DNA of 64,000 nucleotides from Haematobia irritans (lineage: Eukaryota; Arthropoda; Insecta; Diptera; Muscidae). A program made the translations under genes and the position numbers. Each line of letters starts with the position of its first letter. Within the stretch, counting starts at the first letter, position 1. Where the stretch lies: contig NC_134398.1 of assembly GCF_050003625.1 (NCBI RefSeq), positions 88,289,983-88,353,982 on the forward strand. Reading direction: 5' to 3'. Under the pieces are notes generated by a model. That model saw only the letters and a list, made by a program, of their open reading frames with translations. It searched no databases and was not told the DNA's origin. Below are positions 32,716 to 42,417 of the stretch, piece by piece.

Positions 32716-34009
32716 AAGGGTGATACGGTCAAAATTTGGTCAATATAAACTTGACGTATTTCTTCCAATTTTGCATTTAAAAAACCTGAAATCCCCTCAT
32801 TTTGAAGGTGTGTGTGTGTAGAATGTTGTTCCTATTTTGATTTTGGAATTCACTCTTCAGTTATCAAAATGACGCAAGAAGAGCAGCGCATCAAAATTTT
32901 GCTCGCGCATCGCCAAAATCCGAGCTACTCGCACGCAAAGCTGGCAAAATCGCTAAAAGTTGCCAAATCAACCGTTACAAATTTAATTAAAGTGTTTGGG
33001 GAACGTTTGTCGACAGCCAGGAAGTCTGGATCGGGGGGAAATCGAAAACCGGAAGCCGCTGAGACGACAAAGAGAGTTGCCGGTAGTTTCAGGCGAATCC
33101 CTAACCTCTCTCTCGGACATGCCGCAAATAAGCTGGGTGTATCGTCTACAACCGTGCATCGAGCCAAAAAACGAGCCGGACTATCGACTTACAAGAAGGT
33201 AATGACTCCAAATCGCGATGATAAACAAAATACGACGGCCAAAGCGCGATCCCGGAGGCTGTACACGACGATGCTGACGAAGTTTGGCTGCGTGGTAATG
33301 GACGACGAAACCTACGTCAAAGCCGACTATAAGCAGCTTCCGGGACAGGAGTTTTATACGGCAAAAGGAAGGGGAAAGGTAACAGATATTTTCAAGCACA
33401 TAAAACTGTCAAAGTTCACAAAGAAATATCTGGTCTGGCAAGTCATTTGTACCTGTGGCTTGAAAAGCAGCATTTTCATAGATTCCGGGACTGTCAACCA
33501 AGAAATTTACGTGAAAGAGTGTTTGAATAAACGTCTGCTGCCTTTCCTGAAGAAACACGGTTGTTCCGTACTGTTTTGGCCGGATTTGGCATCTTGCCAT
33601 TACGGTAAAAAGGCCATGGAGTGGTACGCCGACAACAACGTGCAGGTGGTTCCCAAGGACAAGAACCCTCCCAACACGCCAGAGCTCCGCCCAATTGAGA
33701 AATACTGGGCTATTGTCAAGCGGAACCTAAAGAAGACCAAAAAAACTGCTAAGGACGAGCAGCAGTTCAAGGCAAACTGGCTTTCTGCGGCGAAGAAGGT
33801 GGACAAAGTGGCTGTACAAAATCTGATGGCAGGTGACAAGGGTGAGGCCCGGCAATTCGGATTTGGAAAAGCGAAAGCCTAACTGAATATTTTTCCTGAA
33901 TTTTATACTAATTGAACTTGAAAAAGAAATTTAATTTGATTTTTTAAATAAATTATTACACCGATTTATACTCGTTTTCCCTTGACCAAATTTTGACCGT
34001 ATCACCCTT
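32716..34009 (+). mobile_element. full-length DD37E Tc1/mariner element
   Basis: 1294 bp. The ends carry a perfect inverted repeat of about 28 bp beginning AAGGGTGATACGGTCAAAAT, with TA at 32714-32715 and 34010-34011. It encodes one continuous transposase. It serves as the reference for the fragment at 1487-1954 and the interrupted copy at 21748-24112. Confidence 0.93.
32869..33882 (+). CDS. Tc1/mariner transposase, DD37E type
   Basis: A 337-residue transposase from the ATG at 32869 (AAAATGACGCAAGAAG). The frame extends upstream to 32812, but the later ATG matches the start of the other copies. Residues 1-45 and 80-105 hold two helix-turn-helix segments (AHAKLAKSLKVAKSTV-like; HAANKLGVSSTTVHRAKKR). 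Catalytic residues are D145 or D146 (VVMDDETYV), D239 (LFWPDLASCHYG) and E277 (ELRPIEKYWAIVKR). Thirty-seven residues separate D239 and E277, the DD37E spacing described first in mosquito ITmD37E elements. The basic C-terminus ends GFGKAKA. No disabling change is visible. Confidence 0.93.
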   Translation: MTQEEQRIKILLAHRQNPSYSHAKLAKSLKVAKSTVTNLIKVFGERLSTARKSGSGGNRKPEAAETTKRVAGSFRRIPNLSLGHAANKLGVSSTTVHRAKKRAGLSTYKKVMTPNRDDKQNTTAKARSRRLYTTMLTKFGCVVMDDETYVKADYKQLPGQEFYTAKGRGKVTDIFKHIKLSKFTKKYLVWQVICTCGLKSSIFIDSGTVNQEIYVKECLNKRLLPFLKKHGCSVLFWPDLASCHYGKKAMEWYADNNVQVVPKDKNPPNTPELRPIEKYWAIVKRNLKKTKKTAKDEQQFKANWLSAAKKVDKVAVQNLMAGDKGEARQFGFGKAKA

Positions 34010-34051
34010 TAGTCACTGTGATGCGTGAGTCGCAGCAGGTCCCATATATAC

Positions 34052-34145
34052 TCAGAGAAGAAACATGATTGTCTACCATGTAACATTTTCACCTGCAATC
34101 ATATTGGCCCTGTGAACATGGTGCTAAGAAACATCGCAGCACAGC
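34052..34145 (+). mobile_element. end fragment of the CACGCAGAGAA-type MITE
   Basis: CTCAGAGAAGAAACATGATTG through TTTTCACCTGCAATCATATT and GAACATGGTGCTAAGAAACA matches the left end of the element at 60894. The rest is absent. Confidence 0.7.
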
Positions 34146-34219
34146 GTAATCGAAAATATTTTCTCACAATTCGAAGACAGTTTGTTATATAATAATATAT
34201 GAAACAAATTAAACAAGTA

Positions 34220-35155
34220 AAGGGTGATTCTTTTGAGGTTAGGATTTTCATGCATTAGTATTTGACAGATCACGTGGGATTTCAGACATGGTGTCAAAGA
34301 GAAAGATGCTCAGTATGCTTTGACATTTCATCATGAATAGACTTACTAACGAGCAACGCTTGCAAATCATTGAATTTTATTACCAAAATCAGTGGCAGAA
34401 AATCCGCTTTTTTATCGACAAATTTTGTTCAGCGATGAGGCTCATTTCTGGTTGAATGGCTACGTAAATAAGCAAAATTGCCGCATTTGGAGTGAAGAGC
34501 AACCAGAAGCCGTTCAAGAACTGCCCATGCATCCCGAAAAATGCACTGTTTGGTGTGGTTTGTACGCTGGTGGAATCATTGGACCGTATTTTTTCAAAGA
34601 TGCTGTTGGACGCAACGTTACGGTGAATGGCGATCGCTATCGTTCGATGCTAACAAACTTTTTGTTGCCAAAAATGGAAGAACTGAACTTGGTTGACATG
34701 TGGTTTCAACAAGATGGCGCTACATGCCACACAGCTCGCGATTCTATGGCCATTTTGAGGGAAAACTTCGGAGAACAATTCATCTCAAGAAATGGACCGG
34801 TAAGTTGGCCACCAAGATCATGCGATTTGACGCCTTTAGACTATTTTTTGTGGGGCTACGTCAAGTCTAAAGTCTACAGAAATAAGCCAGCAACTATTCC
34901 AGCTTTGGAAGACAACATTTCCGAAGAAATTCGGGCTATTCCGGCCGAAATGCTCGAAAAAGTTGCCCAAAATTGGACTTTCCGAATGGACCACCTAAGA
35001 CGCAGCCGCGGTCAACATTTAAATGAAATTATCTTCAAAGAGTAAATGTCATGGACCAATCTAACGTTTCAAATAAAGAACCGATGAGATTTTGCAAATT
35101 TTATGCGTTTTTTTTTTTTTTAAAAAAGTTATCAAGCTCTTAACAAATCACCCTT
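34220..35155 (+). mobile_element. internally deleted DD41D mariner
   Basis: Both ends are intact (AAGGGTGATTCTTTTGAGG, CAAATCACCCTT) with TA at 34218-34219 and 35156-35157. Relative to the 14680 copy, 373 bp are missing between AATCAG and TGGCAGAAAA, with a 2-bp TG microhomology at the junction. The remaining sequence differs at only a few positions, so the deletion and dispersal are recent. Confidence 0.92.
34392..35045 (+). pseudogene. DD41D transposase lacking the DNA-binding domain
   Basis: The open frame starts at an internal methionine (MAENPLFYRQILFSDEAHFW) and keeps all three catalytic aspartates and the C-terminus. The first 125 or so residues with both helix-turn-helix motifs are deleted and the deletion shifts the original frame. 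One residue differs from the 14793 protein in the V240 region (E instead of V) and the last residue is E instead of K. It could not bind the terminal repeats by itself. Confidence 0.9.
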
Positions 35156-35209
35156 TATATGCGGCCGTAAGTTCGGCCAGGCCGAAGTTTACCTAAAGAA
35201 GACCAAAGC

Positions 35210-35553
35210 GTTAGGTTAAAGTGGCAGGCTCATTTAGACTATTCAGTCCATTGTGATATCACATAACCTAAAAGTACCTATTAAATATGGGAACTTCTAG
35301 TTTTAACTGCTGAACCTTCTCGGTTATTTTCTTCTGTTGAACCAACCAGATTGTTCCAAAAACATTAGCAGACTGCTTAAGTTAACGTTTTCCAGGTCCG
35401 CCAGTGATCTAAATCTATGCCCTAAATTTCGTTTACGCCTTACTCAAAATGCAGGACACTCACACAAGAGGTGTTTTATTGATTCCTTTTCCTCCGCATC
35501 ATGACAGCTCATACAATAGTCATTATACTTCGCGCCAATAGTTTCACGTCGTT
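35210..35553 (-). mobile_element. 5'-truncated 3' end of the LOA-like LINE
   Basis: On the minus strand it reads the end of ORF2 (CMSCHDAEEKESIKHLLCEC), then GGAACAATCTGGTTGGTTC, CACAATGGACTGAATAGTC and a short TAAC-type tail. Truncation at the 5' side is typical for target-primed reverse transcription. It keeps a better zinc motif than the long copy at 24453. Confidence 0.82.
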
Positions 35554-35749
35554 TTACCACAAATTTTTCAAGTCACTCAATAAAATTGGACCCATAATCC
35601 AAATCTGCACTTACTTTTTTTCTATCAGCTCGATTTTTCGTGATACAAAAATTGCTTTGTTCCAGAATCTGTTTCGAATAAAATGAGCTTTATTTCATTA
35701 CAATCCGAGTACAACTTTTTTTTTTTCAAAACTTGAACGATATCTCTAA

Positions 35750-36180
35750 AACTAAAATTATTTTCGCCGAAAAAAAGTCAAAAAATTAAATGGTCACGAA
35801 ACAATGTACATACACTCTGAGAAGGAATATGATCACCCCAAACTTGTTTCAAAAGCAAACTGTTATTTTTAGTCGGTGAACATGGCAAACATATTCTCGG
35901 CAAATCAGATACATAATCAAGCAGATGTTCTCCATCCAAAAATAACATTTTGCTCTTGAAACATGTTTGAGGTGATCGTATTCTCTGGGTGTGATTTGTA
36001 TGACCATGTAATGATACTAGATAACCGATTAAAATTTTTTCGCTGCAAAAAAATAATAAAATAGAATGGTCACCAAAAAACAGGTGCAGGTTTTTTTTCT
36101 AAAATTCTGCCATTTAAATAGTATAATATGTTTGCCGTATGTGAAGACCATTTAAATGTTTATTTCCATCATATTTTTTT
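35750..36180 (+). mobile_element. decayed CACGCAGAGAA-type MITE, interrupted
   Basis: TGGTCACGAAACAATGTACA, TATGACCATGTAATGATACT and AGTATAATATGTTTGCCGTA match the middle and right part of the element at 61600-61870. A smaller element at 35813-35993 interrupts it. Confidence 0.6.
35813..35993. mobile_element. small MITE (CACTCTGAGAAGGAATATGA ends)
   Basis: The left end CACTCTGAGAAGGAATATGA and right end TCGTATTCTCTGGGTGTG are inverted repeats. TA at 35811-35812 precedes it; the right flank is less clear. Similar sequence (ACATTTCGGTCATATTCCTT) is found at 5726-5750. Confidence 0.55.
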
Positions 36181-36639
36181 TGTCTTCTTCGACTTTATCT
36201 TCAGGTCACTCGCCTAGACATACGCCATCCTTTGATCTCATGTGCAGTCTGTTAGGACACTCCTGCATGAAGACACTTCAACAATATCGGAATCAATACA
36301 AAGCATGGATTTCCACGCTCTATATGCCTACATCAGGCTTCCGATCTCTTTACGTATCCAATAAGAGTATCAAAACTAATATTGTTAAATTTCCTTCGAT
36401 GTCAGAAAGTTAGAGTGTACCACGTTTACTGTTTTAAGGGTATGAGAATTTCAGGCATTTCGTCAATATTACGACTAAGAGGGACGCTATGTTTTATGCT
36501 TCACTTTGCATCGATAACACCTTTATTCACCACCCCTACATTTCGGGGAAATGACAATCTTATCCAATTTAGTTGAATTTTCGCATGAGATGCTTCAGTT
36601 TTTTTTTTGTGTTCAGAAATTCTGTAATTACTTGACCCC

Positions 36640-37180
36640 TTACTGAGCGAAAACCGTTCGTACTATTACCGAGTTTGATTGTTAATATTTATCCATTAAT
36701 GTTAATGCTCTGTATATTAACGTAAATTTTCGTTGTATTAACGAATACTAGTCTTCTTCTTTATTTGCAAATTAGTTTTCCGAATATTTTTTCATAAAAT
36801 ATTTAGGAGATCCGCAAATCCCTCTCACTCTCTCGCCATGCTTAATACCATCGGATACCAGTCCATTCCGTGATGTTGTCAATGTTAACTCTTTTCTTGC
36901 TAGTCAACGAATACCAATCGTTAATATTATAATTGTTGTTTCTTTTGGTCCTAGTCCAAGTTAACATTGCAGTAACAGCCCAAAATACAATATTTCAGTA
37001 AACGACCTTTTTATTAAATCGTCGAAATGTAGAAGTCCACTTTGGGTACACACACAAAGGAAATTTTATTAAAATTGAGCCAACGAAAAAGTTTCGTTCA
37101 TATAACTAAACACTTTCATTAGGACAGTGAAAATATTCTTTAGTAGTACGAAACGTGTTGTTGATTAACAGAAAACCAAG
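36640..37180. repeat. decayed TTAACGAA-rich MITE relative
   Basis: ATTTTCGTTGTATTAACGAA at 36725 and AAAAGTTTCGTTCATATAAC at 37088 resemble the interior of the element at 9244-10653, but clear ends and duplications are lost. Confidence 0.4.
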
Positions 37181-37358
37181 TTCACTTTTAAAGAAAAAGT
37201 CGAAAAATCGGTTTTGACTTGAAAGCGCGTTGTGATATAAATCTTTTTATGCTAACTACGAGAATGTACGTAGAGCATAGACGTCTCTTATGCTTCTATC
37301 GTATCTGCAATAATTTTTTATGGCTCATCAAATGTGTGGACATATTTATAGCGCATAT

Positions 37359-39365
37359 GGGTATTTCCAGGGAAAAGTCCACCGTGACTCAAAAATAAAA
37401 AGTTCACAAAATTATTTAAATCGAAGAGTTCAAAGCTTTCCTTAGTCACGATGTTGAGATATCGGGCTATAAATTTAAGGTTTACGTTTTGCTCAGTTTT
37501 GTTTATTTCTAAGAGAATCTTCGCTTTACAATTTACATTTCTAAGAGTAATTGTTCTAATCCACTCTTATCGTAAACCTTTAGCTATAACAACAACTTAC
37601 CATAAAATAAATGCAAAAGACCAAACAAATATCAGTTAACGGTTAAATTTTAATTTGCTTTTAGGGACATTCTAAGGTAACGTCACGTCATATAAAAAGC
37701 ATTTTTTGTCATTATCTCAAAGCTGACGTTCGCAAATCAAGTGTAATTTCGGATTTTAACGAAGGTTAATAAAGTAATCCAATAATAATAAATAACTCGG
37801 CTTTTAAGGAAGTAGTTAATTTTATATTGAATTTCAAAAGTGTGTCACGTTACGCCATATTGTAAGTAATTTTCTTGCAAAATATTTTTTTTTTATTTCT
37901 TTTAGTTATTGTTGTTGTCCTTATGGTCAGCTTTGTTTTTACTTTAAATTAAACTTGTTTTGTATGGTATGGTTTGGATGGTATCACATCTACTGAAAGT
38001 GAAAATAGTGCAAAGCGCTATCTGATCTCTTATATGAATTAGATGCCCAGTTGCCCTTTTTTAAACGCCACTTTTTTGTTAAACGTTCCCAGCAAAATTA
38101 TTTTGAAACGCGAAAAAAATATATTAAGGCCGGAGACCTAGTTCTGCAAATTGATTTCGCAGAGAATTACAGGATATTTTTTCAAAATGAGATACAGAGC
38201 GCACACTTCGGCTACCGCCAAGTTACGATCTTTACATGCGTTGCTTGGCTGATTGGCGGAGTGAAATCCTATTCAATAATCAGTGACAAACTGAGCCATA
38301 ACAAGTTCGATGTTTACTGCTTTTTGACCAAACTGGTGAAGATGATCAATAATGAACATGGGCGATTCCAAAATCTTTATGTTTTTTCGAATGGATGCAG
38401 CTCTCAATTTAAAAATAAGTTCATTGCTCGAAGTTTGCCTGATTTTGTTTCTGAATTTGGTTCCAAGGTGTTAGAGTGGAATTACTTTGCAACTTATCAC
38501 GGAAAAGGTGCTGTCGATGGGATAGGAGCAACCATAAAACGAAAAGTTTGGCAGATGACAAAAACAAATAATTTAATTTTAGAAAATGCGCTTTCATTTT
38601 ATGAATGTGCTCGAAATAACGTCATTGGGGTAAAGTTAATATACATTTCCTCAGAGCAAATAGACATGTTTTCTACTTCGTTAACTGAAAAGTGGAAGGA
38701 GTTACCTAAAATACCTGGTATCCATTAAATTAATTTTTTGTCATGCAGCGAAGACATGCAAATAAAAGCAGCTGAAACTGAATTTTCGCATAAATCTATT
38801 ATATAAGAACTGTACATATATAATTTCCTTATGACTATCTTAACTGTTTCTTATAATTATTATCTTAATAAATAATAATAATATAATACCTAAAATTTAT
38901 GTTGTATATGTGTTAAATAATTTTTTAAAAACAATCTGAACTAAAAATTTCCCACGGTAATTTTAGTAGCGTAACGTCATGTAACGTCACGTCAGACAGA
39001 GAGGCTAATAAAGAAAAAAATAGAAAAAAGTTTTTAAATTTTATAAGTTGGATAATAAACTAATATTCCTCTAAATATTAGTAAAAAATGTTGTATACAA
39101 AAGGTCTTGGTAAATTCGCAGAGTTTTGCAATTTTGTAATTCAAGAAAAACCCCACTTCCCTTTTTTGTCACGTCACGTCAGCACATATTTTTTCTTCTA
39201 TCTTTAAATCCTTACAGTCGATTATTCTAATTTTTTTTACTGAATATAGTACTATTCAATAGCTACGTAGATATATAGATCTCTTTTAAAAAAATTGACT
39301 TTTTCATTTTTTTTTTTTAACTTTCTTTCGTACAAATGTCACGTCACGTCATTTTGGAAATACCC
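37359..39365 (+). mobile_element. 2-kb DNA transposon with CGTCACGTCA subterminal repeats
   Basis: The ends GGGTATTTCC (37359) and GGAAATACCC (39365) are inverted repeats, flanked by ATAT on both sides (37355-37358, 39366-39369), suggesting a 4-bp duplication. Repeats of the type GTCACGTCACGTCA lie at 37681, 37843, 38971-38995, 39169 and 39338, clustered near both ends. One exon of a transposase-like protein is inside. The flanks also make CATATG palindromes, so the duplication length is an inference. Confidence 0.6.
38009..38728 (+). pseudogene. transposase-like protein exon (DFAENY / FSDGC-type family)
   Basis: The frame is open from 38009 (after AAAATAG, a possible splice acceptor) to TAA at 38726-38728 with no ATG near the start, so it looks like a 3' exon. 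Motifs in order are LQIDFAENYRIFFQNEIQSAHF, VAWLIGGVKSYSIISD, FSNGCSSQFKNKF and WNYFATYHGKGAVDGIGATI. Proteins of this kind occur in multicopy in insects, cnidarians and fish and usually read FSDGC; here the aspartate is asparagine. I take the D residues as candidate metal ligands by analogy with DDE enzymes. Superfamily is uncertain (a 4-bp duplication would suit Sola). Confidence 0.6.
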
Positions 39366-39420
39366 ATATGCATGTGAAAACTTGTCTGAGTTTCGCACTA
39401 ATTACAGGACTGGTAGATAA

Positions 39421-40100
39421 TAGAGGTCTGCATCGAATAACTTTTCATTACATGTATGCAATTCGCTGTCGAATATAGTACATACACTGTCTTTCTCTCA
39501 GAGCGCAAGTAGTGAAGTGAAGAGAACACTTGCTTGTCAAATACCACCAAGTACTTATCCGAAACAATATGTGTTCCGAAAAAAAGGAACAATAAAAATG
39601 TAAGTACTTGAGAAAAAGTACAACATTGATTCTCTTCACTTCACATGGTACCACAAGTATTTCTCAGTTATGTGCGAAGCAAAACTTTCCATTATTATTA
39701 ATCATAGATATGTATGTAAGTCACATATTTCATATATTTATGTATGTCACACACTTACCTTAACGTTTACCGTTCTTTATATCAATCCGAAAACATATAT
39801 TATGGAGAGTAACTGTTTTCTTGTAATTCTGAAACTGCACGTGGTACATGGAGTACTCTATGAAGTTTTGTTATCGCAACATACTCGACGTGATCACTCT
39901 GAGTACACTTCAATAAGAGAGAAAGCGGAATATGTGTTTGTTGGTAGTGAGGACATCAGAGTAGCAACAAGAAGTTACTCGTGGCTTTTGGTGTTCATCA
40001 AAATGTGTACCAATTATTTTGCGACTCTCTCAAATAGATGTACTCATGTAGCAAGTACACGTGAACTCTGCATTTAAAAATGGAATTGTGCAGACCTCTA
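39421..40100. mobile_element. hAT-like non-autonomous element (TAGAGGTCTGCA ends)
   Basis: TAGAGGTCTGCA at 39421 and TGCAGACCTCTA ending at 40100 are perfect 12-bp inverted repeats. The flanks GTAGATAA and CTAGATAT resemble a decayed 8-bp duplication. Subterminal motifs GTGAAGTGAAGAGAAC and TTCTCTTCACTTCAC are inverted as well. The open frame at 39670-40077 has no known signature. Confidence 0.55.
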
Positions 40101-40654
40101 CTAGATATACAATGCCCAGTTTACAATAAGCACCCTAGTAGTTTTTATAACCTGTGCGATGATGGAATTTAATCGTAGGGGTAATTCCACCCACAGAACT
40201 TTATCGCTTTGTAATCATTATAATACAAACATTATATTGGACAATTTATGAAAGCAAATATATAGCAAAAGACTTCGTAGCTATGTTATTGACACATTTC
40301 TATATGTAGTAAAGACAATTATTAGGGTTTATGTCGAATATTCCATAAAGGAAAAATTCGAATTTGTATTTTCACAATATTTTAAATAGTCGAATAGTTG
40401 AAAAGTCGACTTTTCCAAGTTCCAAAAAATTGAAATGTCGAAAAGTCTACCTTTGCAAAACTCAATTAGTCGAAAGTCTCTCTGACTACCTGATATATCA
40501 CTAGGCAAAAACTTTCAAATTAAAATGATATTGATATTGAACCAACGTACCAATATTGTTAACACAACGAACGCCAATCGTTAATATTATGATTGTGCTT
40601 TTTTATTTGTGAAGGTGTACTGTACGATAGTTAGACTGTTGGTGTCAGTATAAA

Positions 40655-40715
40655 CAAGTAAGAAAAGTAGAAAGTCGGGTGGGACCGACTATATCATACC
40701 CTAAACCACCACTTG
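40655..40715 (+). repeat. mini-me-like head fragment
   Basis: CAAGTAAGAAAAGTAGAAAG followed by AGTCGGGTGGGACCGACT and ATCATACCCTAAACCACC is the head of the GGGAGCTATA family; nothing else of the element follows. Confidence 0.75.
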
Positions 40716-40798
40716 TGGATGGGTTATCAAAAAAGTCACCAAAATAAAAAATGAAATAAGTTCCCAAATTGGGTACTCATTTAGTTATGAAATAATTT

Positions 40799-41052
40799 TC
40801 AGCAGTGGATTATCCCACCTCAGTAATGCTGGTGACATTTCTGAGGGTTTCAAAGCTTCTCTAAGTGGTTTCACTGCAATGTGGAACGCCGTTCGGACTC
40901 GGCTATATAAAGGAGGTCCCTTGTCTTTGAGCTTAACATGGAATCGGGCAGCACTCAGTGATAAGAGAGAAATTCACCAATGTGGTATCACAATGGGCTG
41001 AATAGTCTAAGTGAACCTGATACATCGGGCTGCCACCTAACCTAACCTAACC
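40799..41052 (+). mobile_element. SINE, head-truncated, with internal extra segment
   Basis: It matches the body and tail of the SINE at 57524-57812 (CAGCAGTGGATTATCCCACC; ATCGGGCTGCCACCTAACC). It has about 40 extra bases (TATATAAAGGAGGTCCCTTG and following) between CGGACTCGG and GGGCAGCACTCAG, a variant body. The tRNA-like head is missing. Confidence 0.8.
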
Positions 41053-41702
41053 TTACCATGGCATAACTCCCCAAAATATTTTATTTAAATAAATCCCTAA
41101 AAGGTAAAATGAAATATATACCCAATATTTTGGCGACATATTTCGTAAAAGCAATAATAACAAATTTATGAATTGAATTCATTATTTTGTTCATTTTAAT
41201 TCATAACAATTTCAACTTCTAACAGAAGTAGTATGTTAGTAAATTTATTTAGTTACATATTTGTAAAGAATCTTCGACTGCAGTACGGCAATATGGGCAA
41301 TCATACCTATCCAATCCCTTTGATATGCCATCAGCCTGAAGACTCATTTCGTGATTATGCCTTGCATATTTGTCTTTTTTTATTTATTTATTTTTTTTTT
41401 GTCTTATCCCTATTGCACATTTGTGGATACGTGTCCACTTCATTAGTCTCCCCATCATCGGATGGTATATCTCCCGCATTTTCCGTGAATATGTCTGGAA
41501 CCATAAAAATATTATTTTATTGTAATCTGTTGAAACATTTTTGGAGGCACGTATGTATTGCAAAATATCCCCACGGTTAGTCATATTTCGGCTTGCAGCC
41601 TGTCAGAAATTAAACCGTATTAAAAAAAAGCAGAAAGTGTCAATAACGGGTAAGAGAATAAAATGCTATCTGATTTAAATTGACTATAGACCAATATAAT
41701 CA

Positions 41703-42348
41703 CACGGAAAAAAAAGCATGCCCGGTTCCAAAGATTTTGTCTTTACTTTAAAAATTTTGGTGTTGATTCCGAGCCAAATAAGCGGAGACTACAAGTAAGG
41801 ATATTTTTAAGACACAATTCTCTTTTAAATTTGGGTTTTGTATATTTGCTTCTAGGAAGCAAATTTTAATTTTTTGTTTTTTTCAGCTTTTTTTCTTCAT
41901 ATGCTATCAAAGTCCTTTTAAAATGAGTTAACGACAACTTTATTTTCCAAATTCAGACTCGAATTGCAGTAGAAATTATGCTATGCTTCAATTAAAAACG
42001 TCGTTAAAGTAATGTGTTGAAAAACATGTCCTCTTTTTGAACGATTTTTTGCTTTGTAGTCAAGATAAAAAGAGACAACAAATTTAAAGACAATTTCATT
42101 TAAATTTAAAGAATTTTTCTGAATTATTAGAGTCAAGTTGACCTTAGCCCAAACATTTTTTCTTTCATGTTATGATACCCATTTTTAAGTCAAATCACTT
42201 AATTATAAGGACAATACGACTTCATTGAAAAGTTTACCGACTTTTGGACGAGGAAAAACTTTATATTAGAGAAATGCGTCTTCTATGGTAAACAAAATTT
42301 GCATTCGTATTTTAAAGACATCAAATCACGACAATATTTTTTTCAGTG
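41703..42348. mobile_element. TA-type MITE (GCATGCCCGGTTCC family)
   Basis: It starts CACGGAAAAAAAAGCATGCC and ends CAATATTTTTTTCAGTG. The right end and interior are shared with 29384-31328 and 57312-57505, the left end with 51755-51960. Imperfect terminal repeats of the CACTGAAAAAAA type suggest a Tc1/mariner-mobilised MITE. Confidence 0.5.
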
Positions 42349-42417
42349 CATATTACAAAGAAATTAAATACTTTTTTTTGGTTGTAATCCTATATAATTA
42401 GATGAATGCAAAAACAA

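Larger units (their letters stand above)
34214..35191 (+). repeat. mini-me-like head split by the mariner copy
   Basis: CAAGTA at 34214-34219 and TATGCGGCCGTAAGTTCGGC from 35158 rejoin to CAAGTATATGCGGCCGTAAG, the head of the GGCCGAA family (compare 42418). Only about 45 bp of the element remain, ending at GGCCGAAGTTTA. Confidence 0.75.
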
